Origin: JABDBE01 sp049585795
GTDB taxonomy: Bacteria; Acidobacteriota; Terriglobia; Terriglobales; Acidobacteriaceae
NCBI GenBank assembly: GCA_049585795.1
Contig: JBAVAQ010000017.1
Span: 1-64,000, forward strand
Direction: 5' to 3'
DNA: 64,000 nucleotides
Shown in pieces: positions 6,970 to 16,269 of this stretch. The notes below the pieces were generated by a model. That model was not told where the DNA came from. It searched no databases and saw only the letters and a list, made by a program, of their open reading frames with translations. The stretch's first letter is position 1; each line of letters begins with the position of its first letter. Made by a program: the position numbers and the translations under genes.

Positions 6970-9672
6970 CTAAGGAGACTGGTCACTGTTCACAGCATTT
7001 AGCAGGATGGTCAAGGGCGGAACATGTTCGGGCTTGACGTAGCGGTTTACAAGGAAGCGCTTGCCGTCTTTGGCCACGTCATAAGTAAAAACGTCGGTCG
7101 AGGAAATCGGGGCTCGGCCGTGAATCTGGAACAGGGGCGCGGGAGTCCCGGTCGCGAAAATACCTTCGCCGTTGACCGGCACCGCCGTCAACATGCCGCT
7201 GGGTGCGATGTAATAAATCTCCTTGCCGTCTCCGCGCCAGCGCGGTTCGCTGCCACCGCCGCGCGATACCTGCCACTTTCCGGCAGCGCCGGGGAACGAG
7301 GTGACGTAAATCTCCCACTCGCCCGACTCGTCGGAAGCATAGGCCACCCACTTTCCATCGGGAGAAATCTGTCCGTTGGTTTCGCTGCCCTTGCTGGTGA
7401 GAAGCCGGGTTGGCTCTCCGCCAGCAATCGGTATCAGCTCAAGATACTCGCCCGACGTTACCTGGTGAGTGAACAGGATCTGCCGGTCGTCCAAAGACCA
7501 CGAATTGGGAATGATGTCGTCCATCGACGTAGGGGGAAGGGTAAATCTCTTCCTCTCCCGCTCCAGGCCAGTTGATGCCTTCAGGAGCAAGGTCGGGCCT
7601 TCGCTACCGGCGTTGCGGTAAGCCAGAGTTTTTCCATCTCGCGACCAAACGCCCACCACTTCTTCCGAAGGTTCAAAGGTGAAGCGCGAGTTATCGGCTC
7701 CGGTTGTGCTTTCGATCCACACATCCACGTTATTCGCCTTCTCGTCGGAGATATCTACCGCGACGCGGCTGCCATCAGGAGAAAGCGTGGGATTCGCTTC
7801 AACGGCGGGGTCGCCGATCCGCCCCAATTCCTTGCCGGAGCGGTCAATCCAGGTCAGCGCGGACTGTGCTGCACCAACATCGGTGTTGTAGATCAGCGTC
7901 CCGTTCCGCGCGACCGTGAAAGCCGACCAATACGTGGAAGGTTGAAATCCGACGGCATTCGTGACGACCGCCGGACTCCCCGAAACCGCGAGCGCCGATG
8001 GGTCAAAAGCCCTGCTGACCAACTGCCTCTGGTCATCCGCGTAGTACAAGTTGTGGGCATCGAAAGCAAAACTCGAATGGGAAAGAATGACCAGTTTTCT
8101 CTCCTTGCCTTCGAGAGAGCTGGCGTAGATGCCGCTCAAGCGGTCGTCCTTCGCATTCGAGAAGTTCCCGGCCCAAAACAAGAAATGGTCGCCGTCAGGG
8201 AGAAACATGGGCCAGCGATGCGATTGATCTTCCTTGGTCCTGATGGCTTGCGTGAGCGTCGCCATCCCCGTGCCGTCGGCATTAATGCGCTGCAGCGGAC
8301 TTTGGGCGTCCGCGGCATAAATGATTACGCCCTTGCTTCCCCAACTGCCTCCACGTCCTGTCAACGCGGTGGCGAGCACTTGCGGTGTGCCGCCTGAGAT
8401 CGCGATTTTCTGCAGCTTGCCGTTCGCGAAAAATCCCACATAAGCGCCATCAGGCGACCAGAAGGGATAACTCGCGCCTTGCGTTCCGGGCAAAGGCGTC
8501 ACGCTGGAGGAGCCGACGCGCTGGACAAAGAGCATGGGCAATGCCGAACTTTCTTCTGGCGAAACAAACACGAGCATTTTGCCGTCGCGCGACAACGCCA
8601 TGTGGCTGATGCTCATTTCATCCGGCACTGTGAGGGCAAACTGCATGCGAGTGGTGGGTTGGGGACGACGCGCCACGAACCAAGTGGTTGCGGAAACAAG
8701 CACCAGTGCCAATGCCGCTGCCAGCCAGGGCAGGGCAGAAGTTGGGCGAGAAACTGCGGCGGCTCGGGCGATCGCGCTCGACTCTGTTCCGGACAATGCG
8801 CTCAAAGCAAAAGATAGATCGAGCGCTGACTGGAAGCGCTGTTCCGGATTCTTCTCGAGACAGCGGCGCACAATGCGTTCGAGCGACGGAGAGACCACAC
8901 GGGCGGAATCGGGCGAGCTGGCGGACAAGTCGGGCGGGTCGTCCTTGAGTACGGCAGTCATGGTCTCAGCTGGGGTATCGCGGCGGAAGGCACGCACTCC
9001 GGAAAGCATTTCGTAGAGCACGGCGCCGAAGGCGAAAATGTCGGTGCGGGGATCAACTGTTTCACCGCGTACCTGCTCTGGAGCCATGTAGCTCGCAGTG
9101 CCCATCACCACCCCGGCGGCGGTGTGCTCGCTGGTAAGGGTCACGTCATCCGAATGCCCGTCTAAATTGGCCCCCGCCTTCTGCGCCAGCTTGGCTAAAC
9201 CAAAATCGAGGATCTTGATGCGTCCGTCTTTAGTGACAAAAATATTTTCGGGTTTCAGGTCGCGGTGGACAATTCCTTTCTCGTGCGCCGCGGCCAGCCC
9301 GTGCGCGATCTGCACTCCGTACTCGATCGTCTTACGCGGCGGCAGCGCTCCGCGATCGAGCATTGCACGCAGGCTTTCACCCTCCAGAAGTTCAGATACC
9401 AGGAAGGGCGAGCCGTCGTGCTGGCCGATGTCATGAATGGCCAGAATGTTGGGATGATTGAGCGCGGCCACGGCGCGTGCCTCTTGCTCAAAACGGCGCA
9501 AGCGGTCGATTTCGCGGGCGAAGGATTCAGGAAGGATTTTCAGCGCGACCTCGCGGCCCAGCCGCGTATCGCGCGCACGATAGACTTCTCCCATGCCGCC
9601 CGCACCCAGCGGAGACTGGATTTCATAAGGACCAAGTTTGGTGCCAGAAGTGAGGGTCATCCGTGTGGCCAT
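6970..9672 (-). CDS. Ser/Thr protein kinase with C-terminal PD40 propeller (kinase 1)
   Basis: About 900 residues. An N-terminal Hanks-type kinase has the glycine loop LGAGGMGEVY, the VALK lysine, the catalytic loop HRDLKPEN and DFGLAKL, so it should be active. A single membrane helix (PWLAAALALVLVSATTWFV) separates it from a long TolB/PD40 WD40-like propeller with repeated SPDGxxVAY/F blades, probably periplasmic. The frame opens at 9786, but that start lies within the end of the efflux pump gene; ATG 9672 (MATRM) or 9660 (MTLTSG) places the kinase domain normally. This fused architecture is characteristic of Acidobacteriota. The ligand and substrates are unknown. Confidence 0.88.
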   Translation of the reverse strand: MATRMTLTSGTKLGPYEIQSPLGAGGMGEVYRARDTRLGREVALKILPESFAREIDRLRRFEQEARAVAALNHPNILAIHDIGQHDGSPFLVSELLEGESLRAMLDRGALPPRKTIEYGVQIAHGLAAAHEKGIVHRDLKPENIFVTKDGRIKILDFGLAKLAQKAGANLDGHSDDVTLTSEHTAAGVVMGTASYMAPEQVRGETVDPRTDIFAFGAVLYEMLSGVRAFRRDTPAETMTAVLKDDPPDLSASSPDSARVVSPSLERIVRRCLEKNPEQRFQSALDLSFALSALSGTESSAIARAAAVSRPTSALPWLAAALALVLVSATTWFVARRPQPTTRMQFALTVPDEMSISHMALSRDGKMLVFVSPEESSALPMLFVQRVGSSSVTPLPGTQGASYPFWSPDGAYVGFFANGKLQKIAISGGTPQVLATALTGRGGSWGSKGVIIYAADAQSPLQRINADGTGMATLTQAIRTKEDQSHRWPMFLPDGDHFLFWAGNFSNAKDDRLSGIYASSLEGKERKLVILSHSSFAFDAHNLYYADDQRQLVSRAFDPSALAVSGSPAVVTNAVGFQPSTYWSAFTVARNGTLIYNTDVGAAQSALTWIDRSGKELGRIGDPAVEANPTLSPDGSRVAVDISDEKANNVDVWIESTTGADNSRFTFEPSEEVVGVWSRDGKTLAYRNAGSEGPTLLLKASTGLERERKRFTLPPTSMDDIIPNSWSLDDRQILFTHQVTSGEYLELIPIAGGEPTRLLTSKGSETNGQISPDGKWVAYASDESGEWEIYVTSFPGAAGKWQVSRGGGSEPRWRGDGKEIYYIAPSGMLTAVPVNGEGIFATGTPAPLFQIHGRAPISSTDVFTYDVAKDGKRFLVNRYVKPEHVPPLTILLNAVNSDQSP

Positions 9673-9760
9673 TATATCGTGCGTCGCGCGTCGCCCCACC
9701 GGCCTCAGCATTCCAATGTGGATGTCGACGCGTGCTTGAAATTCCCGCTGAAGGGGTCGT

Positions 9761-12700
9761 CTAGACCTGCAGCACGTCGCCGTCACGCGCCACCATCTGG
9801 TACAGCACCGGGCTCACGATACGGCCGAGGAATAGGCGCGAGAGGAGTCCCGCCACAATGACGATGGCAAACGGTTTCTGCGAGTCCGAGCCCACGCCAG
9901 TGGAAAGCGCCGCAGGCAGGAGACCGAGGCAGGCGACTAGCGCCGTCATCATGATGGGACGGAGGCGGATCAGCGAACCTTCCAACGTGGCTTGGCGGAT
10001 GCCCTGGCCTTCGAGCCGGAGTTTATTAATGTAGGAAACGTCGATGATCGCAGTCTCCGCCGAGACACCCATGAGCACGAGCAGGCCCAGAACGGACGAG
10101 ACGCTAAAAGTTGTGTGCGTAAGCTTGAGCGCCAGCAGCGCCCCAACCGGCTCGGTCATCACCACGCCGATGACCACGGTGACAGGGAACTTGAAGTTGC
10201 CATAGAGCGCGAACAGTATGATAAAAATCAGAAGAACCGCGAGCGGGCCGATCACCGCGAACTGCTCTCGTGCGGCGACGTATTCGCTGTATTCGCCGCC
10301 CCAGTCGAGCCGGTAGCCCTGCGGCAGTTTGACAGAGCGCTTTACAGCCTCCTGCGCCTCGCCTACGGCGCGCGCCAAATCCCGTTCCTCAATGCTGAAT
10401 TGAACTCCGATGTAACGCGAATTATTTTCGCGATAGATAAACGACGCGCCGTTGCCCTGATGAATATTGGCCAGCTCGGAAATCGGAATCTGTTGCCCGG
10501 AGGGAGTGGGCACCAGCAAATTACCGATGGCGTGCTCGCTTGAGCGGTATTGCGGCTTCATGCGAACTACCAAATCAAACAATTGCTCACCCTGAATCAC
10601 TTGTGTGGCGGCCTGGCCGCCGACGCCGGCCTGAATCACGCCCTCAACATCGGACACGTTGATGCCGTAACGCGCGATTTTTTCACGGTCCACGTCGATT
10701 TGTACGCTGGGCTGTCCCAGTTCGCGCACCACCGTGAGCTCGGTGAAGCCGGGGACTTGCTGCAGCACACGCTTGATCTCGACCGCTTTGTCTTCGAGGA
10801 CCTGCAGGTCCGGGCCGAAGATTTTCACCGCCAGCGCGCTCTTCAGGCCCGTGAGCGCCTCATCCACCGCGTCTTCGGCGGGCTGCGTAAAGTTGAAAAT
10901 CACTCCGGGATACGATTCGACTTTTTTCTGAATGTCCTTGGTCAGCTCGGCCTTGTTGTGAATCGGTCCCTGCTTCCAGGTCGCATCTTTATATGGTTTC
11001 AGGCCGACATAAAACTCGCAGTTGAAAAACCCAGTGGGATCGGTGCCGTCGTCGGGGCGGGCAAGTTCGGAGCCGACTTCGGTGACCATTGGATAGGACA
11101 TCAGGATCTTCCGGATCTGCGGGGCGAACTTGGCTGCCTCCTCGAAGGAAATGGTGTAGGGCATGGTGGCGCGGACCCACATGGCTCCTTCGTCCAGGTG
11201 GGGCATGAACTCGCCGCCGATGAAGGGGATCAGAAGGAGCGAAGCTCCGAAAATGGCCGTCGCTACTACCATGGTGAGGTTCGGGCGGTCCAGACACCAG
11301 CGCAACTCCGCAGCGTACTCATCCTTCAACCATTCGTAGCTGCGGTTCACTTTCTCCTTCACCCCGTGCTTAAACCAGTAGGAAGCGAGGACGGGAACCA
11401 AGGTGAGGGTAAAGAGCAGCGAGCCGAGCAGCGCCCATGACATGGTTTCTGCCATCGGGTGAAAGAGCTTGCCGGACGGGCCGCTGAGCGCGTAGATGGG
11501 AATGTACCCGGCAAGGATGACGGCGATGGAATAAAAGATGGGCCGATCGACGTCGTGCGCGGCGGCGATAATCACTTCGTGAAGTTTGTAGTCCTGCCCG
11601 TGGCGCTCGGCTAGTTCGCGGTAGATGTTTTCCATCATTACGACGGTGCCGTCGATGATGATTCCGAAATCAATGGCTCCGATCGAAAGCAGATTCGCCG
11701 GGATGCCACGCGCGTGCAGGAAAATGAAAGAGAACAACAGGCTCAGCGGAATGGTCAGAGCCACGATAATCGCTGCCCGCACGCTGACCAGGAAGAAGAT
11801 CAGGACGATCAAGACCAAGCCCATGCCGAGCAGCAGGTTATGCTCGACCGTATCGATGGTCAGCTGCACCAGATCGCTGCGGTCGTAAAAGGGCCGCACT
11901 TTTATGTCATGCGGCAAAAGATCGCGATTGATCTCCTTGGTTTTCTCCTCCACTCGTTTGAGGACGTTCTGCGTCTGCTCGCCGGTGAGCATGAGAATGA
12001 CGCCTTCAACCCTGTCGTCATCATTCTGGAAACCGAATTCTCCAAGGCGAGGAGCGTGGCCGATGGTAACTTCTCCGATGTCGCGGACACGCACCGGCAC
12101 GCCATTGTTATTCCCCACGACGATGTCGCCGATGTCTTCGGTCTTGCTTACCAGTCCAAGTCCGCGAACGTAGAAGAATTGCGAACCCTGTGAGTAAAAG
12201 CCGCCCCCGGCGTTGGCGTTGTTGGCAGCCAGAGCATTGAGCACCTGTGGCAAGGGAACGTGGTAGCTGTAAATCTTGGCGGGATCGAGCAGCACCTGGT
12301 ACTGCATCACCGTGCCGCCGAAACCCGAATCGTCAGCCACACCCGGGACGGACTTATAGGCGCGCTCGATCACCCAGTCCTCGTAGGTCTTCAGCTCTTG
12401 CGGAGTGCGATCCGGGCTCTCGATGACGTAGCGATAAACAAGATTGGATGGGCTCGACAACGGCGCCAGACTGCCCGTGACACCCGCAGGTAGCGTGGCA
12501 TCGGAGAGCCGTTCGAACACTACTTGCCGGGCGAAATAGTTATCCGTGCTTTCCTCGAACGTCATAATGACGTCGGACAAGCCGTAGAGCGAAATCGAGC
12601 GCATGAATACCATGTGAGGCACGCCGTTCATCTGCAGCTCGATCGGCAGCGTGACTAACCGCTCGACTTCCTCAGCCGCGTGCCCCGGCCACTGCGTAAT

Positions 12701-12847
12701 GACTTCAACCAACGGAGGAGATAGATCGGGGTACGCATCCACCGGCATCTGCTGAAATGAGATGGTGCCGAGGACGGCTACAAGCACTGCCAGCATCAGG
12801 ACCAGGAAACGCTGGCGGAGCGCGAATTGAACGATGTGATGAATCAT
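9761..12847 (-). CDS. CusA/CzcA-type heavy-metal efflux RND pump
   Basis: At 1028 residues this is a full-length inner-membrane RND pump of the HME subfamily: 12 predicted helices, two large periplasmic loops, the N-terminus LRQRFLVLMLAVLVAVLG and the HME signature DFGIIIDGTVVMMEN in TM4. HME pumps export Cu, Ag, Zn, Co, Ni or Cd across both membranes in complex with an adaptor and a TolC channel, driven by protons. The specific metal cannot be read from the sequence. It is the last gene of a TolC-adaptor-pump operon; the adaptor gene ends 15 bp before its ATG. Confidence 0.93.
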   Translation of the reverse strand: MIHHIVQFALRQRFLVLMLAVLVAVLGTISFQQMPVDAYPDLSPPLVEVITQWPGHAAEEVERLVTLPIELQMNGVPHMVFMRSISLYGLSDVIMTFEESTDNYFARQVVFERLSDATLPAGVTGSLAPLSSPSNLVYRYVIESPDRTPQELKTYEDWVIERAYKSVPGVADDSGFGGTVMQYQVLLDPAKIYSYHVPLPQVLNALAANNANAGGGFYSQGSQFFYVRGLGLVSKTEDIGDIVVGNNNGVPVRVRDIGEVTIGHAPRLGEFGFQNDDDRVEGVILMLTGEQTQNVLKRVEEKTKEINRDLLPHDIKVRPFYDRSDLVQLTIDTVEHNLLLGMGLVLIVLIFFLVSVRAAIIVALTIPLSLLFSFIFLHARGIPANLLSIGAIDFGIIIDGTVVMMENIYRELAERHGQDYKLHEVIIAAAHDVDRPIFYSIAVILAGYIPIYALSGPSGKLFHPMAETMSWALLGSLLFTLTLVPVLASYWFKHGVKEKVNRSYEWLKDEYAAELRWCLDRPNLTMVVATAIFGASLLLIPFIGGEFMPHLDEGAMWVRATMPYTISFEEAAKFAPQIRKILMSYPMVTEVGSELARPDDGTDPTGFFNCEFYVGLKPYKDATWKQGPIHNKAELTKDIQKKVESYPGVIFNFTQPAEDAVDEALTGLKSALAVKIFGPDLQVLEDKAVEIKRVLQQVPGFTELTVVRELGQPSVQIDVDREKIARYGINVSDVEGVIQAGVGGQAATQVIQGEQLFDLVVRMKPQYRSSEHAIGNLLVPTPSGQQIPISELANIHQGNGASFIYRENNSRYIGVQFSIEERDLARAVGEAQEAVKRSVKLPQGYRLDWGGEYSEYVAAREQFAVIGPLAVLLIFIILFALYGNFKFPVTVVIGVVMTEPVGALLALKLTHTTFSVSSVLGLLVLMGVSAETAIIDVSYINKLRLEGQGIRQATLEGSLIRLRPIMMTALVACLGLLPAALSTGVGSDSQKPFAIVIVAGLLSRLFLGRIVSPVLYQMVARDGDVLQV

Positions 12848-12862
12848 CTCTAGTCCTGTCCC

Positions 12863-14092
12863 TCAGCGTTGGAGCGAATTCTGGAACTGCAGGAAAAGAC
12901 TGCCATCACCGACCACGCGATCGTTGGCTTGCAGCCCGGTAAGGACCTGCGTTTCCCCTTCCCGGGTTTCGCCGATTGTGACGTCGCGCCGGGCGAACTG
13001 TCTTTCTCCGGTCTGCAGATAAACGTAGGGCATGTTTTGTTCGCTGCGCAGCACGGAGGAGTTGGGCACAAACAGCGCGTTAGGAATCACGCCCGCTTGG
13101 ACTTCCGCAGTCACGTACATTTCCTTCTTCATGCGCTCGCCGGGATTGGGGGATTCAATTCGCGCCTGGAGCGTGCGCGTATTCGGGTCGAGTGCAGGAG
13201 AAATGTATTCGATCTTGCCACGCACCGCACCGGGGTACGATTCGTTCTCAATCGTCACCGGGTCGCCGACGTGCACGTTGGCGACGTCGTTCTGGTAGAT
13301 GTTCACCAGAATCCACACCGAACTCATGTCTGACAGGGTGAAACACTGGGTGGCTCCGGCCGCCAGCAATTGCCCAGCAGAACACTGCCGGTCTACAACC
13401 TCTCCAGCCACCGGGGACAACAGCGGGATTTCCGGGGAGGGCGGCTTGGTGACAATTGTTTCCGGGTCCGCGATGCCGAGCACGCGGATGGCGTCGGCGC
13501 TGGACTCGAAGTCCGCCTGCGCCTGCGCACGGTTCGATTGCGCTTGCTCGAGGTCCGCCTCGGCGATGGCGTGGTGCACATAGAGGTCTTGCGCGCGGAG
13601 ATAGAACTTGTCCGCGAGTTGGAAGGCATCACGAGCCTTGATATAAGCCGAGCGCAGCAGAGAGTAGTCCGGGCTGGCGATGTAAAGCAGCGCCTGGCCG
13701 GCACGCACATGTTCACCCTGCACGACCACGACGCGGCTGACCGGCCCACCCACCTGCGTGATCACCGGAGTAGTCTTGAAGTCGTTGTATTCGACCGCAC
13801 CGGTTAAGCGGAGAATGCGCACCAGCGGCCCCTGCCCGACGGTCACGATCTGGATGTGAGACATCTGGTCCGCCGGTAGAGAAAATAGCTCGGCTTTGGA
13901 GGCTCGACTTTCCGCGGTCGAGAACGAGGTCATCTTGCTGGCCTGTTCTCCCGCTCCGCTGCAACCGGCAAGAAACAACGCCACGGCGAGCAGCGCGGCG
14001 TTCACCCGGCACGAGCGTGCTTCCGTACCACATAGCGATTTCCCGTTTCCGCTGTCGAGAATTCGGGCGGCAGCTTGCTTGTGCATTTTCAT
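12863..14092 (-). CDS. RND efflux periplasmic adaptor (CusB/CzcB type)
   Basis: A 409-residue membrane fusion protein with a lipoprotein-like signal ending in FLAGC at about residue 44, a barrel-sandwich (lipoyl-like) domain, an alpha hairpin with QAQSNRAQAQADF and a beta-barrel domain ending in a membrane-proximal segment. It links the CusA-type pump to the outer-membrane channel and may hand metal to the pump. Its ATG overlaps the stop of the TolC-like gene (ATGA), showing translational coupling. A second in-frame ATG lies two codons later. Confidence 0.92.
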   Translation of the reverse strand: MKMHKQAAARILDSGNGKSLCGTEARSCRVNAALLAVALFLAGCSGAGEQASKMTSFSTAESRASKAELFSLPADQMSHIQIVTVGQGPLVRILRLTGAVEYNDFKTTPVITQVGGPVSRVVVVQGEHVRAGQALLYIASPDYSLLRSAYIKARDAFQLADKFYLRAQDLYVHHAIAEADLEQAQSNRAQAQADFESSADAIRVLGIADPETIVTKPPSPEIPLLSPVAGEVVDRQCSAGQLLAAGATQCFTLSDMSSVWILVNIYQNDVANVHVGDPVTIENESYPGAVRGKIEYISPALDPNTRTLQARIESPNPGERMKKEMYVTAEVQAGVIPNALFVPNSSVLRSEQNMPYVYLQTGERQFARRDVTIGETREGETQVLTGLQANDRVVGDGSLFLQFQNSLQR

Positions 14093-15366
14093 GGCAGGTT
14101 CCTCGTTCCTACTGCTTCCTTCAATTGCTCGAGCGCCGTCATGTAAGAAGCCAAAGCCTGGCGGTATGCCAACTGAGAAGCCCGGTAGCTACGCTCAGCG
14201 TCGAGGAAATCCAGCAGGCTGGCGGCACCGCGTTTATAGGCGTACTCGCTGATGTCACGGGAGTCTTGCGCCTGCTTCAGATATCCGGAAGTGTAAAGTT
14301 GCACGATTTCGTCGTTGCTCCGGATCGCCTCGTAGGCGTTGCCCACATCGGACAAGACGGCATCGCTGGCCGATAGCTGTGATTCCTGGGCCTGGGTAAG
14401 AGCGTAGCCAGTGCGGGCGATTTCGCCTTGATTGCGATTGAAGATGGGTAACTCAAAACTGGCGAAGATGGAGGCGGTGTTCTGTCCTGAAGTGTGGGTA
14501 TAGTCGAAGGTCCCGTTCACATCCACTTTGCCGTTGGCCTTGGCCAGCCGAATCTGGCTTTGGGCGGCGGTTACGCCGAGGATCGCGGCCTGGAAATCGG
14601 GACGCTGCTTGAGCGCCTTCGCCTGCAAGTCCTCTAATTTCGCTTTCAGCGGCTGATACGCCAGATCTCCAAGGACGTCGTAGTCGGCTGGCACCGCGTC
14701 GTAGCCGAGGAACTGCCGCAAGCCGACCAGGGCTTGCACCTTCGCCAGGCGCGCTGAGGACACATCGGTTTGAAACTGCAGGAACTGAAGTCTGATCTTG
14801 AGGTAGTCGCCTTCGCTGATCGCGCCGGCCTTGAACTGTGCTTCCGAAATATCGACCGTCGCGTGGAAGCTTTTCAAATCCTGCAGCGCGAACTGGAGAG
14901 TGGATTCCGCCAGCAAGACGCTGACGAACTGCTGGCCTACCTCGAACGCGAGCGTACGCTCCGCATCCATGACTTGCGCGCGGGTGACTGCGGTCTGATC
15001 GCGCGCGGCTTGCAGGCGGCTCTGGCGCTTGTGGCCGCGCTCAAAAAGATAGGAAAGACCGAGGTCGAACTGCTGGGCCAAGTCCAAGTCGTCGGAGGAA
15101 AAATCGCTGGGAGTGAAAATTGGGATGAATTGAGCGTCGCCTTCGAGAACAGGATTGGGACGCAGGTTAGCGGTTATTTCTTGCGCTTGATTTTGAAAGA
15201 TCAAAGTTCGCGTCGCTTTGAGCGCATGATTGTGGGCCAATGCCAAATCGATGGCTTGATCAAGACTAATCAGGGTCGTCGCCTGTGCCGCGGTCTCCCG
15301 GACCGCGAGGAACATGAAGATTGGCAGAATGGCAAACGCGAGCAATCCATGGAAACCCATCCGCAT
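14089..15366 (-). CDS. TolC-family outer-membrane efflux protein
   Basis: About 425 residues with a signal peptide (GLLAFAILPIFMFLAVRETAAQA) and two repeated OEP/TolC halves rich in long Ala/Gln helices. It forms the trimeric outer-membrane duct of the metal efflux system. The frame is open up to 15513, but ATG 15366 (or 15360) is chosen because it gives a clean signal peptide. No strong ribosome-binding site is seen. It is the first structural gene of the efflux operon; the small Cys-rich protein gene lies 225 bp upstream. Confidence 0.9.
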   Translation of the reverse strand: MRMGFHGLLAFAILPIFMFLAVRETAAQATTLISLDQAIDLALAHNHALKATRTLIFQNQAQEITANLRPNPVLEGDAQFIPIFTPSDFSSDDLDLAQQFDLGLSYLFERGHKRQSRLQAARDQTAVTRAQVMDAERTLAFEVGQQFVSVLLAESTLQFALQDLKSFHATVDISEAQFKAGAISEGDYLKIRLQFLQFQTDVSSARLAKVQALVGLRQFLGYDAVPADYDVLGDLAYQPLKAKLEDLQAKALKQRPDFQAAILGVTAAQSQIRLAKANGKVDVNGTFDYTHTSGQNTASIFASFELPIFNRNQGEIARTGYALTQAQESQLSASDAVLSDVGNAYEAIRSNDEIVQLYTSGYLKQAQDSRDISEYAYKRGAASLLDFLDAERSYRASQLAYRQALASYMTALEQLKEAVGTRNLP

Positions 15367-15590
15367 CAGATCAGAACGTTCGATCCTGACAGGCAGATGC
15401 CCGCGAAGAGAAAGCGTTTTGAAGGCTCGTAAGCTCAAGTCGAATTCCAAGTCCTCGGTGCAACTCGTTGGGGTGCCAGCAATCCACGAAAGCGACCCAG
15501 TCTGGCTCGCCACCGGCCGTTTACACCGGCACTTAAGGCGTACTCAGAAAATTCAGATCACGTTTCAGGAATGCCGAAAAGGAGAGCAAG

Positions 15591-15917
15591 CTACAAAACA
15601 GGAGGAGGACGTACGTACAACTGGAAGGACGAAAGAAAACTTCGGGGACGCATGCGCAGCGGTGAAAACAGGAGGCGACGCCGAAAGACGGACGAAAACG
15701 TAATGGACAGCACGATGGCCGCGACCGACTGGGCCATTAAGCAAGTGAGGCACAGCGTGGTGGCAGGTGAATCGGCGCGCAATTGCGTCCCGTCGTCAAG
15801 GTCGAACGACCGGAAACCGCAGAAATGTGCAGCCTGGGCGACGGTGGCGACCAGCAGCAGCGCGATACACAGGGGAGCTAACCACTTCGCTGCACCCGTT
15901 TTTGTGTGTATGTTCAC
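15591..15917 (-). CDS. small exported Cys/His protein preceding the metal efflux operon
   Basis: A 108-residue protein with a clear signal peptide (WLAPLCIALLLVATVAQAA) followed by HFCGF at 31-35 and CLTCLMAQS with Cys56 and Cys59, then a second hydrophobic stretch. Metal-ligand residues just after an export signal, and its place upstream of a CusCBA-type operon on the same strand, suggest a periplasmic metal-binding or sensing accessory (DUF2946-like in feel). The basic C-terminus after residue 80 may be less reliable. No ortholog search was possible. Confidence 0.6.
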   Translation of the reverse strand: MNIHTKTGAAKWLAPLCIALLLVATVAQAAHFCGFRSFDLDDGTQLRADSPATTLCLTCLMAQSVAAIVLSITFSSVFRRRLLFSPLRMRPRSFLSSFQLYVRPPPVL

Positions 15918-16269
15918 AATTGTCCTGCCATCAGGTGAAGCATACTGCCAAACGACTCTCAGTTCGAAGGTTACGATGGTTACTGGGAGATTCTAGCACT
16001 CGAATGGATTTGGACTGAAAACAAAAGTGGCTGAAAAGCAAGACGCCTCGACCGCATCATTCAGAGGGGCCGACCCGGAGATTCACACACCGACCGGCCC
16101 GAGCTGGTTGACTCCATCGCGTGCTGAGCGAATTCATTGCGATATGCAGCGCCCATACTTGCAGCGTTTTCAGGTAGGATGGTGCTGTTTTTTCGAAGCC
16201 AAGGTAAATTCGCTCGATTGGTGACCTATACATCGAGCTCCAAACCTCGGCGCGGCACAAAGGAATACA
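15918..16269. other. divergent intergenic region
   Basis: About 350 bp separate the minus-strand efflux cluster from the plus-strand MBL hydrolase gene. Promoters for both directions should lie here, but no convincing boxes, operator palindrome or RNA were seen. The hydrolase gene has a good AAAGGA ribosome-binding site near 16258-16263. A long minus-strand open frame through this stretch has no protein-like features. Confidence 0.5.

Noticed and set aside
9673..9786. Longer start for kinase 1
   Set aside because: It would overlap the end of the efflux pump gene, and the extra residues match no kinase N-terminus.
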